DNA of 64,000 nucleotides from Gammaproteobacteria bacterium (GTDB taxonomy: Bacteria > Pseudomonadota > Gammaproteobacteria > SZUA-140), in contig JADJWH010000001.1 of assembly GCA_016716465.1 (NCBI GenBank), positions 248,001-312,000 on the forward strand. The letters are read 5' to 3'. The notes below the pieces were generated by a model. The model ran no database searches. It was not told where the DNA came from and worked only from the letters and a program-made list of their open reading frames with translations. Below, piece after piece: positions 9,415-19,035 of the stretch. The position numbers were made by a program, and so were the translations under genes. Position 1 is the first letter of the stretch. Each line of letters starts with the position of its first letter.

Positions 9415-11337
9415 TCAGCTCGACTTGCGCACGCGCAGGTACCATTCGGTCAACAGGCGCACCTGCTTCTCGGTGTAGCCCTTGTTCATCATGCGCTGGA
9501 CGAAATTCTGGTGCTTGGTCATGTCCTCCTCGGAGGACTTCGGGTTGAACGAGATGACCGGGAGCAGATCCTCGGTGTTGGAGAACATCTTCTTCTCGAT
9601 CACCTCGCGCAGCTTCTCGTAGCTGGTCCACGGCGGATTCTTGCCGTTGTTCTGCGCGCGGGCGCGCAGCACGAAGTTGACGATCTCGTTGCGGAAGTCC
9701 TTCGGATTGCTGATGCCGGCGGGCTTCTCGATCTTCTCCAGTTCCTCGTTCAGCGCCGCGCGGTCGAAGTTCTCGCCGGTGTCGGCGTCGTGGTAATCCT
9801 CGTCCTGGATCCAGTAGTCGGCGTACACCACGTAGCGGTCGAAGATGTTCTGGCCGTATTCCGAATACGACTCAAGATAGGCGGTCTGGATCTCCTTGCC
9901 GATGAAGTCGACGTACTGCGGCGCCAGGAAGCCCTTGATGTAGGACAGGTACTTCTCCTCGATCTCGGGGGCGTACTGCTCCTGCTCGATCTGCTGTTCG
10001 AGGACGTAGAGCAGGTGCACCGGATTGGCCGCCACCTCGCTGTGGTCATAGTTGAACACCTTCGAGAGGATCTTGAAGGCGAAACGGGTGGACAGGCCGG
10101 CCATGCCCTCGTCGACGCCGGCGAAGTCGCGGTACTCCTGGTAGGACTTGGCCTTGGGGTCGATGTCCTTGAGGTTCTCGCCGTCGTAGACGCGCATCTT
10201 GGAGAAGATGCTGGAATTCTCCGGCTCCTTCAGGCGTGACAGCACGGCGAACTGCGCCATCATGTCCAGGGTGTCGGGCGCGCACGGCGCGTCGCTGAGC
10301 GAGCTGTGCTTGATCAGCTTCTCGTAGATCTTGACCTCCTCGGAGGTGCGCAGGCAGTAGGGCACCTTGACGATGTAGATGCGGTCGAGGAAGGCCTCGT
10401 TGTTGCGGTTGTTCTTGAAGCTCAGCCACTCGGACTCGTTGGAGTGCGCGAGGATGATGCCGTCGAACGGGATCGCGCCCATGCCCTCGGTGCCGTTGAA
10501 GTTGCCTTCCTGGGTGGCGGTGAGCAGCGGGTGCAGCACCTTGATCGGCGCCTTGAACATCTCGACGAACTCGAGCAGTCCCTGGTTGGCGAGGCACAGC
10601 CCGCCGGAATAGGAATAGGCGTCGGGGTCGTCCTGCGAGTACTGCTCCAGCTTGCGGATGTCGACCTTGCCGACCAGCGAGGAGATGTCCTGGTTGTTCT
10701 CGTCGCCGGGCTCGGTCTTGGCGATGCCGATCTGGTTCAGGATCGACGGCCGCATCTTGACGACGCGGAACTTGCTGATGTCGCCGTTGAACTCGCGCAG
10801 GCGCTTCACCGCCCACGGCGACATGATGCTGTTGAGGTAACGCCGGCTGATGCCGTAGTCGTCCTCGAGGATCGGGCCGTCCTCATCGCGCGAGAACAGA
10901 CCGAGCGGGGATTCGTTCACCGGCGAGCCCTTGATGGCGTAGAACGGCTGCTTCTCCATCAGCGACTTCAGCTTCTCGGCGAGCGAGGACTTGCCGCCGC
11001 CGACCGGGCCGAGCAGGTAGAGGATCTGCTTGCGCTCTTCGAGGCCCTGCGCCGCGTGCTTGAAGAAGGAGACGATCTTCTCGATGGTCTCCTCCATCCC
11101 GTAGAAATCCTTGAACGCGGGATAGATCTTGATGATCTTGTTGGAGAAGATGCGGCTGAGCTGCGGATCCTTCTTGGTGTCCACCAGCCGCGGTTCCCCG
11201 ATCGCCATCAGCATGCGCTCGGCGGCGCTGGCGTAGGCGGAGGGGTCGGACTTGCACAGCTCGAGGTACTCCTGAAGGCTGTACTCCTCTTCCCTGGAAT
11301 CTTCGAAACGGGACTGGTAGTGGTTGAAGATAGTCAT
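9415..11337 (-). CDS. prkA: PrkA/YeaG family serine protein kinase
   Basis: The 640-residue product is full-length for PrkA/YeaG. An AAA-type N-terminal domain carries a Walker A motif, LGPVGGGKSSLAEKLKSLME (near residues 108-127), followed by the PrkA C-terminal region (from about residue 390). Family knowledge: a serine kinase or ATPase induced under starvation and stress, acting in the cytosol with YeaH. The start ATG at 11337 follows an AGAGAGG ribosome site. It is the first gene of a three-gene operon, and the promoter should lie in the 11338-12079 gap. No truncation is seen. Confidence 0.95.
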   Translation of the reverse strand: MTIFNHYQSRFEDSREEEYSLQEYLELCKSDPSAYASAAERMLMAIGEPRLVDTKKDPQLSRIFSNKIIKIYPAFKDFYGMEETIEKIVSFFKHAAQGLEERKQILYLLGPVGGGKSSLAEKLKSLMEKQPFYAIKGSPVNESPLGLFSRDEDGPILEDDYGISRRYLNSIMSPWAVKRLREFNGDISKFRVVKMRPSILNQIGIAKTEPGDENNQDISSLVGKVDIRKLEQYSQDDPDAYSYSGGLCLANQGLLEFVEMFKAPIKVLHPLLTATQEGNFNGTEGMGAIPFDGIILAHSNESEWLSFKNNRNNEAFLDRIYIVKVPYCLRTSEEVKIYEKLIKHSSLSDAPCAPDTLDMMAQFAVLSRLKEPENSSIFSKMRVYDGENLKDIDPKAKSYQEYRDFAGVDEGMAGLSTRFAFKILSKVFNYDHSEVAANPVHLLYVLEQQIEQEQYAPEIEEKYLSYIKGFLAPQYVDFIGKEIQTAYLESYSEYGQNIFDRYVVYADYWIQDEDYHDADTGENFDRAALNEELEKIEKPAGISNPKDFRNEIVNFVLRARAQNNGKNPPWTSYEKLREVIEKKMFSNTEDLLPVISFNPKSSEEDMTKHQNFVQRMMNKGYTEKQVRLLTEWYLRVRKSS

Positions 11338-12079
11338 AGCAATGCCCTCTCTGAAACTGTACTTCGCTGCTTCTAGAATGGAGCACCCGTAACGATTGCC
11401 TCACCTTGAATTCAATGTCTTATTCTATCGCACCGTGTAAGGGTTGATCCTGCCGTCTGTTCATCATCTCCCGCAAACAGGAGAATGCAACGCCTATGCC
11501 ATATCCTCCGGGCGCGACGTATTACCGCCTGCATCCCCCGATCCGCCGGGACCGGCCGCGCGCATTCACTGTCCGGAGGGGATTTTCTACACGATACACG
11601 CTTGCGCGCGGCATTTCTGCTCCAGTATGGAACATCCCGAGTCGCCCGCCGGTGAATTCGCACAGAGGATAAAGAGCCGAGTGCCGGAATATCAGCGCCT
11701 GCAAGCGCCTGTCGCGACTGATCTCCTGACATTTCATTAGACCGGATGTCCCGCTTTAGGTTCCTGTCGCGCGCCGGCGATCCAAACAGGTGCGCGTCCG
11801 GCATCGCGTCGCGCTCGCGGGCGCTTCTCCGGCGCAGCTCATCGCTATGGGTGATTTACAGCGCGGCGCGGTCTGCGTAGAGTCAGGCCCGGGGGTGGCC
11901 GCTGGATCAGGGATGCATGGGTATGTCCATGAAATTCAGCGGGAAATGTGAACCGCTTCGCATCGGGCCGGGCCGTTGCGAGTTTCCGCCGCCGCGGAAA
12001 ATTCCTTAATACACTGCGGCGGTCAGCCGATACAGGGAATCATGCGGCAAACCGTTCCACTTCATGATAATTGTGTGAG
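11338..12079. other. Long intergenic region between divergent prkA and TPR gene
   Basis: About 740 bases without a convincing gene. Open frames on the minus strand (11412-11804) and plus strand (11444-11740) overlap each other, lack ribosome sites and resemble no family I know. The region is less GC-rich than its flanks near 11380-11460 and must hold the promoter of the prkA operon. No repeat, tRNA or clear terminator was found. An unannotated small RNA cannot be excluded. Confidence 0.45.
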
Positions 12080-13150
12080 ATGATCCCCGTGCACAGCCCG
12101 GTCTCTATGGATGAGAAGACTTCGATGACAGGAACAGTCAAAAACCTGATATCGCTGTCCAAGCGCGCCTATTTTCTGCTGGAGCGGCGCCGGTATCGCG
12201 AGGCGGAGAAGGCGTTTCTCGAGGCCTACGAGATGGACAACGGCAACGCCTACGTGCTGGTGGGGCTGGGCGACGTCTGCCGCAAGCTGAAAAAATTCGA
12301 AGACGCGATCGGCTATTACCAGCAGATCCTCGAGATCGATCCCAACAACGTCTTCGCCCTCCGCGGCATGGGCAACGCCTACCGCGGCCTGCAGTCCCCC
12401 GAGCAGGCCATCCTGTTCTGGGAGCGCTACCTCAAGTGCAATCCCAACGATTCCCACGTCATGGTGCGGCTGGCCGACTCGCTGCGCAAGCTGGACAAGA
12501 CGGAGCGGGCGAAGGAGCTGTACCTCATCGCGCTGAAGAACGGCGGCAACGACAAGTTCTCCTTGCTCGGACTCGGCAATCTGTATTACAAGGCCGGCGA
12601 CGACGATCAGGCGCTGATCTACCTGGAGAAGTTCCTCAAATTCGACTCCGGCAACGTGGCCGTGCTGACGATGATCGGCAACATCTACCAGCGCCGCAAG
12701 GAGTTCCATCGCGCCGCCGGCTTTTTCGAGCGCGCGCTCGAATCGGACCCGGAGAACGCCTTCGCCCTGTACGGACTCGGCAACTGCAAGCGCGGCCTGT
12801 CCCAGCTCGAGGAGGCCATCGCGCTGTGGCAGCGCGTGCTGCGCCAGGAGCCACACAACCAGAACCTCTACACCCGCGTGGGCGACGCCCTGTTGACGCT
12901 CGGGGATGTCGACCAGTCGCGATTCTATTACCAGAAGGCGCTCGACATCGGTTACGACCAGTACGCGCTGCTCGGTCTGGCCAATCTGCATCTGTGCCAG
13001 AAGCATTACGACGACGCCCTGCGCAGCTGCGAGCAGATCCTGCGCCATGACGAGGGCAACCAGCGCGTGCTGAAGATGCTGGTCAAGATCTACGAGGGCC
13101 GCGGCGATCACGCCCGGGCCGAGCAGGTCCGCGCCCGCATGACCCACTGA
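12080..13150 (+). CDS. TPR-repeat protein
   Basis: The product (about 356 residues) is a chain of roughly nine tetratricopeptide repeats, with the pattern A-x-x-x-Y-x-x-x-L-x-x-D-P-x-N repeated from about residue 20 to the end (for example DAIGYYQQILEIDPNNVFAL, AAGFFERALESDPENAFALY). There is no signal peptide or membrane segment, so it is probably a cytosolic scaffold for protein contacts. The start is uncertain: TTG 12071, ATG 12080, ATG 12107 and ATG 12125 are all in frame, and the last has a weak GAGAAG ahead of it. It ends 140 bases before sucA and no specific partner is indicated. Confidence 0.8.
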   Translation: MIPVHSPVSMDEKTSMTGTVKNLISLSKRAYFLLERRRYREAEKAFLEAYEMDNGNAYVLVGLGDVCRKLKKFEDAIGYYQQILEIDPNNVFALRGMGNAYRGLQSPEQAILFWERYLKCNPNDSHVMVRLADSLRKLDKTERAKELYLIALKNGGNDKFSLLGLGNLYYKAGDDDQALIYLEKFLKFDSGNVAVLTMIGNIYQRRKEFHRAAGFFERALESDPENAFALYGLGNCKRGLSQLEEAIALWQRVLRQEPHNQNLYTRVGDALLTLGDVDQSRFYYQKALDIGYDQYALLGLANLHLCQKHYDDALRSCEQILRHDEGNQRVLKMLVKIYEGRGDHARAEQVRARMTH

Positions 13151-13290
13151 GTCCTCCGCGAGTACTCACACCCCTTTCCCCGCGCCGTGACGGCGCACCA
13201 CCCGGGAGTGCGCCCGGGCATGGCATCAATATTGCCTGACGATAGCCGCACCGTGGGCCGAGACGGCCCGACGGAGTGGGGCGATATTGC

Positions 13291-16170
13291 ATGGGCGATC
13301 TGGCAAAATCCAAAAAAAAGCCTGATTGGGGAGCGCTTTCTCCGCTCAGCGCCGGCAATGCCGTCTATCTGGAGCTGTTGTACCAGCGCTATCTGGAAGA
13401 TCCCGCCGCACTGGAGCCCGACTGGCGTCAGTATTTCGACGCTTTCGCGCACACCAATGGCGGACCGGAGGTCGCGCCGTACCCCGCCGCCGTTCGCGGT
13501 CCCGCCCGCGATGAAACCCGCCCCCGGACCGAGACGCCGCTGTCGGCGTCACCACAGGATTACGTCTACGCCAACAAGCAGTCCCGCGTCTACGCGCTGC
13601 TCGACGCCTATCGCCAGCATGGCCACCTCGCAGCCGCCTGCGATCCGCTCGGGCTGCGCGAGATCCCGCCGGTTCCCGAACTCGACCATGCGCACCACGG
13701 CCTGGGCGACGCCGATCTCGGCGCCGCGTTCGCCTGCCAGGGTCTCGGCGGGCGCGAGCGGGCGACCCTGGCCGAGATCATCGAGATGGCGCGCACGGTC
13801 TACTGCGGCCCGCTCGCGAGCGAGTATGCCCACGTGGCCGACACCCGCGAGATGCACTGGATACGCGCGCGCCTGGAGGGCGCGGACTACCGCCGGGACT
13901 GTCCGGCGGCGACGCGCCGGCATCTGCTGCAGCGCCTCACCGCCGCCGAGGCGCTGGAACGCTATCTGCACAACAGGTACGTCGGACAGAAGCGCTTCTC
14001 GCTGGAAGGCGCGGAGGCCCTGATCCCGCTCCTCGACGAACTGATCCAGCGCGGCGGCGCGGCGGGCCTGCAGGAGATCGCCATCGGGATGGCGCACCGC
14101 GGCCGCCTCAATGTGCTGGTCAACATCATGGGCAAGGCGCCCGCCGACCTGTTCCTGGAGTTTGAGGGCAAGACCGCGCACAACGGCGTCGGTTCCGGCG
14201 ACGTCAAATACCACATGGGTTTCTCGTCCAATATGGACACGCCGGGCGGACCGGTGCACGTCGCGCTGGCCTTCAATCCCTCGCACCTGGAGATCGTCTG
14301 CCCGGTGGTGGAGGGCTCGGTACGCGCGCGCCAGGAGCGACGCCGCGACCGGGACGGTTCGCAGGTGGCCTGCGTGCTGATCCACGGCGACGCCGCCTTC
14401 TCCGGGCAGGGCGTGCTGATGGAGACCTTCAACATGTCGCAGTCACGCGGCTACTCCACCAAGGGCACGCTCCACATCGTCATCAACAACCAGATCGGTT
14501 TCACCACCAGCAACCAGAAGGACGCGCGCTCGACGCTGTACTGCACCGACGTCGCCAAGATGGTCAACGCGCCCATCCTTCACGTCAACGGCGACGACCC
14601 GGAGGCCGTGCTCGCCGCCGCGCGCCTCGCGCTCGACTACCGCATGGAATTCCGCAAGGACATCGTCATCGACCTGGTGTGCTACCGGCGCCACGGCCAC
14701 AGCGAGGCGGACGAGCCCGCCGTGACCCAGCCCCTGATGTACCAGCGCATCCGCGCCCATCCCACCACGCGCGAGCGCTACGCGCAACGGCTGATCGATG
14801 TGGCGGTGCTCGACCCGGCCGCGGACGGCGCCATGATCGAGGCGTATCGCGCCGCGCTCGACGCCGGCGCCTGCGTGGTGCCGTATCTGAGCCGGGACAC
14901 GGACATCGTCGTCCACGGCAGCATCGACTGGGAGCCCTTCGTGCGCGGCGACTGCGCCGTGGACGTGGACACCCGCGTCACGCTGGAGACGATCCGCGAC
15001 CTCAGCGCACGGCTCGGTCACCTGCCCACCGGTTTCGAGCTGCATCCCGGCGTGGCGAAGATCTTCGACAACCGGCGCAAGATGGCCGCCGGGGCCCTGC
15101 CGATCGACTGGGGCGGCGCCGAGATCCTGGCCTACGCGACGCTGGTCGAGGCCGGCTTCGGCGTGCGCCTGTCCGGCCAGGACAGCGGGCGCGGCACCTT
15201 CTTCCACCGTCACGCGGTGGTGTACTGCCAGAAGGACGATTCCGCCTATATCCCGCTGCGCAACCTGTCGGACACGCAGGGCAACTTCCTGGTCACCAAT
15301 TCCCTGCTGTCGGAGGAGGCGGTGCTCGCCTTCGAGTACGGCTATTCCACCACCGACCCGAAGACGCTGGTGATCTGGGAGGCGCAGTTCGGCGACTTCG
15401 CCAACAACGCGCAGGTGGTGATTGACCAGTTCATCGTCGCCGGCGAACAGAAATGGAACCGCCTGAGCGGCCTGGTCATGTTCCTGCCGCACGGCTATGA
15501 GGGGCAGGGCCCGGAACACTCCTCGGCGCGGCTCGAGCGTTACCTGCAGCTGTGCGCCGAACACAACATCCAGGTCTGCGTGCCGACCACGCCGGCGCAG
15601 ATGTTCCACCTGCTGCGCCGCCAGATGCTGCTCGACTGCCGCAAGCCGCTGGTCGTCATGACGCCGAAGAGCCTGCTGCGCCACAAGCTCGCGGTCAGCG
15701 CGCTCGAGGACCTGACGCAGGCCGGCTTCCAGCGCGTCATCGACGACGTGGACACGCCCGATCCGGCCGGGGTGCGGCGGATCGTGCTGTGCAGCGGCAA
15801 GGTCTATTACGACCTGTTGGAGAAGAAGCGCGGCGACAGCCGCGCCGACGTCGCGCTGGTGCGCGTCGAGCAGCTCTATCCGTTTCCGCAGGGCGAACTG
15901 GCGGCGGTGATCGCGCGCTACGACCGGGCGCGCGACTGTGTGTGGTGCCAGGAGGAACCGATGAACCAGGGCGCGTGGTACGCGATCGAACACCACCTGC
16001 GCGAGGCCAGGGGCGAGTTGCCGCTGCTCTACGCCGGCCGCCCGGCCTCGGCCGCGCCGGCGGTCGGCTATCCCTTGCTCCACATCAAGCAATTGTGCGC
16101 GCTGGTGGACGCGGCCTTCGGGTCGCCGGCTGGCGGGGACGTGATTCCGCTGCATAAGGACATCGCATGA
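13291..16170 (+). CDS. sucA: 2-oxoglutarate dehydrogenase E1 component
   Basis: A 959-residue thiamine-diphosphate enzyme that decarboxylates 2-oxoglutarate and succinylates the E2 lipoyl group in the TCA cycle. The N-terminal E2-binding segment (LSAGNAVYLELLYQRYLEDP) is present. The ThDP/Mg site runs from HGDAAFSGQGVLMETFN to VINNQIGF, and the C-terminal transketolase-like domain contains LPHGYEGQGPEHSSARLER. ATG 13291 was chosen over the in-frame GTG 13276 because it begins the conserved region directly. The last four bases overlap sucB as ATGA (16167-16170), so E1 and E2 are translationally coupled. Confidence 0.97.
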   Translation: MGDLAKSKKKPDWGALSPLSAGNAVYLELLYQRYLEDPAALEPDWRQYFDAFAHTNGGPEVAPYPAAVRGPARDETRPRTETPLSASPQDYVYANKQSRVYALLDAYRQHGHLAAACDPLGLREIPPVPELDHAHHGLGDADLGAAFACQGLGGRERATLAEIIEMARTVYCGPLASEYAHVADTREMHWIRARLEGADYRRDCPAATRRHLLQRLTAAEALERYLHNRYVGQKRFSLEGAEALIPLLDELIQRGGAAGLQEIAIGMAHRGRLNVLVNIMGKAPADLFLEFEGKTAHNGVGSGDVKYHMGFSSNMDTPGGPVHVALAFNPSHLEIVCPVVEGSVRARQERRRDRDGSQVACVLIHGDAAFSGQGVLMETFNMSQSRGYSTKGTLHIVINNQIGFTTSNQKDARSTLYCTDVAKMVNAPILHVNGDDPEAVLAAARLALDYRMEFRKDIVIDLVCYRRHGHSEADEPAVTQPLMYQRIRAHPTTRERYAQRLIDVAVLDPAADGAMIEAYRAALDAGACVVPYLSRDTDIVVHGSIDWEPFVRGDCAVDVDTRVTLETIRDLSARLGHLPTGFELHPGVAKIFDNRRKMAAGALPIDWGGAEILAYATLVEAGFGVRLSGQDSGRGTFFHRHAVVYCQKDDSAYIPLRNLSDTQGNFLVTNSLLSEEAVLAFEYGYSTTDPKTLVIWEAQFGDFANNAQVVIDQFIVAGEQKWNRLSGLVMFLPHGYEGQGPEHSSARLERYLQLCAEHNIQVCVPTTPAQMFHLLRRQMLLDCRKPLVVMTPKSLLRHKLAVSALEDLTQAGFQRVIDDVDTPDPAGVRRIVLCSGKVYYDLLEKKRGDSRADVALVRVEQLYPFPQGELAAVIARYDRARDCVWCQEEPMNQGAWYAIEHHLREARGELPLLYAGRPASAAPAVGYPLLHIKQLCALVDAAFGSPAGGDVIPLHKDIA

Positions 16171-17380
16171 ATACCGAGATCAAGGTACCGGGCTTTCCCG
16201 AATCCATCACCGACGGCACCGTCGCCGCCTGGCACAAGAAGCCGGGCGAACGGGTGAGGCGCGACGAGTCGCTGGTGGACATCGAGACCGACAAGGTGAT
16301 GTTCGAAGTGCCGGCGCCGCAGGACGGTATCCTCGGCGAGATCCTGCAGCCGGAGGGCGCGACCGTGCGGGTGGGCCAGGCGCTGGGACATATCGTGCCG
16401 GCCACGGAGGCGCCGGCAGCCGCGGCGCCCGCGCGCGTCAACGGCGAGGAGCGGCCCGTGACCCCGATCGTCATGCCGGCCGCGCGCCGGATGATCGAGG
16501 AGCATGGCCTGGCGGCGGAGGCCATTCAGGGCAGCGGCAAGGGCGGCCGGGTGCTGAAGGAAGATGTGCAGCGCGCGCTCGAAGCACGCTCAGTCGCGCC
16601 GGTCTCGCGCACGACAGAAGCCGATGCGCAGCCGGAGCCTGTCGCGCAAGCCATCGCGCTTGCCGCCGGGAACCCTGACGGGCGTCCCGAACAGCGTGTG
16701 CCGATGACCCGTCTGCGCGCGCGCATCGCCGAGCGCCTGATCGAGGCGCAGCAGACGGCGGCGATCCTCAGCACCTTCAACGAGGTCAACATGCGGCCGG
16801 TGATGGACCTCCGTCAGCGTTACCGCGAGCGTTTCGAGAAGGAGCATGGGGTCAAGCTCGGCTTCATGTCGTTCTTCATCAAGGCCGTGGTCGAGGGCCT
16901 GAAGAAGTTTCCAATAATCAATGCCGCGATCGACGGCCGGGACATCGTCCACCACGGCTATTACGACATCGGTGTCGCCGTGTCCTCGCCGCGCGGGTTG
17001 GTGGTGCCGATCATCCGCGACGCCGACCGCATCGGCATGGCCGAGATCGAGCGCCGCATCGCCGCCTATGCCGACAAGGCGAAACCGGCACGCTGGCGCT
17101 GGAGGAGATCAGCGGCGGCACCTTCACCATCACCAACGGCGGCGTATTCGGCTCGCTGCTGTCCACGCCGATCATCAACCCGCCGCAGAGCGCGATCCTC
17201 GGCATGCACAAGATCCAGGACCGCGCGGTGGTCGAGGAGGGCGCCGTCGTCGCGCGCCCGATGATGTACCTCGCCCTGTCCTACGACCACCGCCTGATCG
17301 ACGGCCGCGACGCCGTGCAGTTCCTCGTCGCCGTCAAGGAGTCGCTGGAAGACCCGGCGCGGATGCTGCTGGAGATCTGA
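16167..17380 (+). pseudogene. sucB: Dihydrolipoyl succinyltransferase (E2), interrupted by an apparent -1 frameshift
   Basis: The E2 core of 2-oxoglutarate dehydrogenase. A lipoyl domain (residues 1-75, lipoyl Lys43 in ETDKV) is followed by the E1/E3-binding domain (about 98-134, MPAARRMIEEHGLAAEAIQG) and the acyltransferase domain. The frame is intact to AYADKAK at 17084. Two bases (CC) then follow where a codon is expected, and the conserved remainder GTLALEEISGGTFTITNGG to the catalytic SYDHRLIDGRD and the end LLEI continues in the next frame from 17087 to the stop at 17378-17380. Read literally, translation runs on in the wrong frame to 17264 and loses the catalytic His. With one base restored the protein would be about 404 residues, normal for SucB. 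The rest of the operon is intact, so a sequencing or assembly error is the likeliest cause. Confidence 0.9.
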
Positions 17381-17392
17381 TCGAGCGGGAAT

Positions 17393-17514
17393 GGGGACGG
17401 ATTTGAAATCCGTCCCCTTTGTGGGCAGGCGGGGACAGATTTGAAATCTGTCCCCTTTACCTAAATCCGTCCCCTGTTTGGGTTGAACGGGGACAGATTT
17501 ATAAATCTGTCCCC
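17393..17514. repeat. Cluster of short palindromic repeats (GGGGACRGATTT family) before lpd
   Basis: Three near-perfect palindromes of 25-26 bases lie in the sucB-lpd gap: 17393-17417 (arms GGGGACGGATTT and AAATCCGTCCCC around one G), 17431-17455 (arms GGGGACAGATTT and AAATCTGTCCCC) and 17489-17514 (the same arms with TA at the centre). A half-copy (AAATCCGTCCCC) lies at 17463-17474. Arms co-vary (CGG with CCG, CAG with CTG), so RNA pairing is preserved. Each could form a stable hairpin in the transcript and modulate lpd expression or mRNA decay. Confidence 0.9.
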
Positions 17515-17541
17515 TTACTTCGCCCCATGCAACGGAGAAAT

Positions 17542-19035
17542 ATGAACGACCGTTATGACGTCATCGTGATCGGGGCCGGGCCGGCGGGGTATGTGGCGGC
17601 GATCCGCGCCGCGCAGCTCGGGCTGTCGGTGGCCTGCGTCGACGACTGGACCGATGCGGCGGGCGGGCATTCGCTTGGCGGCACCTGCCTCAATGCCGGC
17701 TGCATCCCGTCCAAGGTGCTGCTGGAGGCATCCGAACTCTACGACAAGGCACGCCATGAATTCGCCGAGTACGGTGTCAGCGTGGACGGCGTCGGGCTCG
17801 ATCTCGCGGCCATGATGGCGCGCAAGGACCGCGTCGTGTCCGAGCTGACGCGCGGCATCGCCGGCCTGTTCGAGGCCAACGGCGTCCAACGCATCACCGG
17901 GCGCGGCCGGCTCTTGTCCGGCCGCCGTGTGGAAATCACTTCAGATCAATCGCAGGCGCCGCAAATCCTCGAGGCCGGGCACGTCATCCTCGCGACGGGT
18001 TCATCGCCCGTGCGGCTCGCCGTCGCGCCGCTGCATGAAGATCTCATCGTCGATTCCACCGGCGCGCTCGCCTTCGACGCCGTGCCGAGGCGCCTGGGCA
18101 TCATCGGCGCCGGCGTCATCGGGCTGGAACTCGGCGCGGTCTGGAAGCGCCTCGGCGCCGAGGTCGTGCTGCTGGAGGCGCAAGCGGAATTCCTGTCGAT
18201 GTGCGACCGCCAGGTCGCGCAGGAGGCGCTGCGCCAGTATCGCAAACAGGGCCTCGACATCCGCCTCGGCGCGCGCGTCACCGGTTGTACGGTGGAAGGC
18301 GGCCGGGTCGGGATCGCCTATCAGGACGACGCGGGCGAGCACTCTGAAACGGTGGACCGCCTGATCGTCGCCGTCGGCCGCCGGCCCAACAGCGACGGCC
18401 TGTGCGCGCCCGATGCCGAGCCGGTGATCGACAGCGGCGGTTTCATCCACGTCGACGCGCACTGCCGCACCAGCCTGCCGGGCGTCTACGCCATCGGCGA
18501 CCTGGTGCGCGGGCCGATGCTGGCGCACAAGGGTTCGGAGGAGGGCGTCATGGTCGCCGAGCGGATCGCCGGTCACACGGCGCGCGTTAATTACGACGCC
18601 ATCCCGTCCGTCATCTACACCCGCCCCGAGATCGCCTGGGCCGGCATGACCGAGCAGGCGCTGAAGGCGGTCGACCGGCCCTATCGCAGCGGCGCGTTCC
18701 CCTTCGCCGCCAACGGCCGCGCCCGCGCGCTGGGCGAGACCGGCGGTTTCATCAAGATACTGGCCGACGCGGAGACCGACCGCGTGCTCGGCGTCCACAT
18801 GATCGGCGCGCACTGCTCCGAGCTGATCGCCGGCGCCGTGCTCGCGCTCGAATTCGGCGCCAGCAGCGAAGACCTCGCCGCCACCATGTTCGCCCACCCG
18901 ACCCTGTCCGAGGCCCTGCACGAGGCCGCGCTCGACGCCGGCGGCCGGGCCATCCACCGGGCGTCCAATAAACATAAGAAGGGGACAGATTTCAAGTCTG
19001 TCCCCGACCCCATCTACCAAAGGGGGCGGACTTAA
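17542..19035 (+). CDS. lpd: Dihydrolipoyl dehydrogenase (E3) with repeat-encoded C-terminal tail
   Basis: The FAD-dependent E3 subunit reoxidises dihydrolipoyl groups of E2 using NAD. Visible features are the FAD-binding GAGPAGYVAAIRAAQLG at the N-terminus, the redox disulfide GGTCLNAGCIPSK, the NAD-binding GAGVIGLELGAVW, the second FAD motif YAIGDLVRGPMLAHK and the catalytic His-Glu region FAHPTLSEALHEAAL near the C-terminus. ATG 17542 has a good ribosome site (GGAGA). The natural end is expected near AIHRASNK. The last roughly 20 residues (KKGTDFKSVPDPIYQRGRT) are encoded by the palindromic repeat starting at 18981, so a repeat appears to have inserted at or before the original stop. The total is 497 residues, somewhat longer than usual. 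Confidence 0.95.
   Translation: MNDRYDVIVIGAGPAGYVAAIRAAQLGLSVACVDDWTDAAGGHSLGGTCLNAGCIPSKVLLEASELYDKARHEFAEYGVSVDGVGLDLAAMMARKDRVVSELTRGIAGLFEANGVQRITGRGRLLSGRRVEITSDQSQAPQILEAGHVILATGSSPVRLAVAPLHEDLIVDSTGALAFDAVPRRLGIIGAGVIGLELGAVWKRLGAEVVLLEAQAEFLSMCDRQVAQEALRQYRKQGLDIRLGARVTGCTVEGGRVGIAYQDDAGEHSETVDRLIVAVGRRPNSDGLCAPDAEPVIDSGGFIHVDAHCRTSLPGVYAIGDLVRGPMLAHKGSEEGVMVAERIAGHTARVNYDAIPSVIYTRPEIAWAGMTEQALKAVDRPYRSGAFPFAANGRARALGETGGFIKILADAETDRVLGVHMIGAHCSELIAGAVLALEFGASSEDLAATMFAHPTLSEALHEAALDAGGRAIHRASNKHKKGTDFKSVPDPIYQRGRT

Noticed and set aside
11412..11804. 130-residue minus-strand frame upstream of prkA
   Set aside because: No ribosome site, no recognised family and overlapping antisense frames; treated as intergenic.
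16921..17406. Separate frame over the end of sucB
   Set aside because: It is in the third frame; the true sucB continuation runs in a different frame from 17087 and has no start of its own.
17419..17541. Upstream extension of the lpd open frame
   Set aside because: It is translated palindromic repeat (VERGQIYKSVPLLRP); the enzyme start at 17542 has a proper ribosome site.
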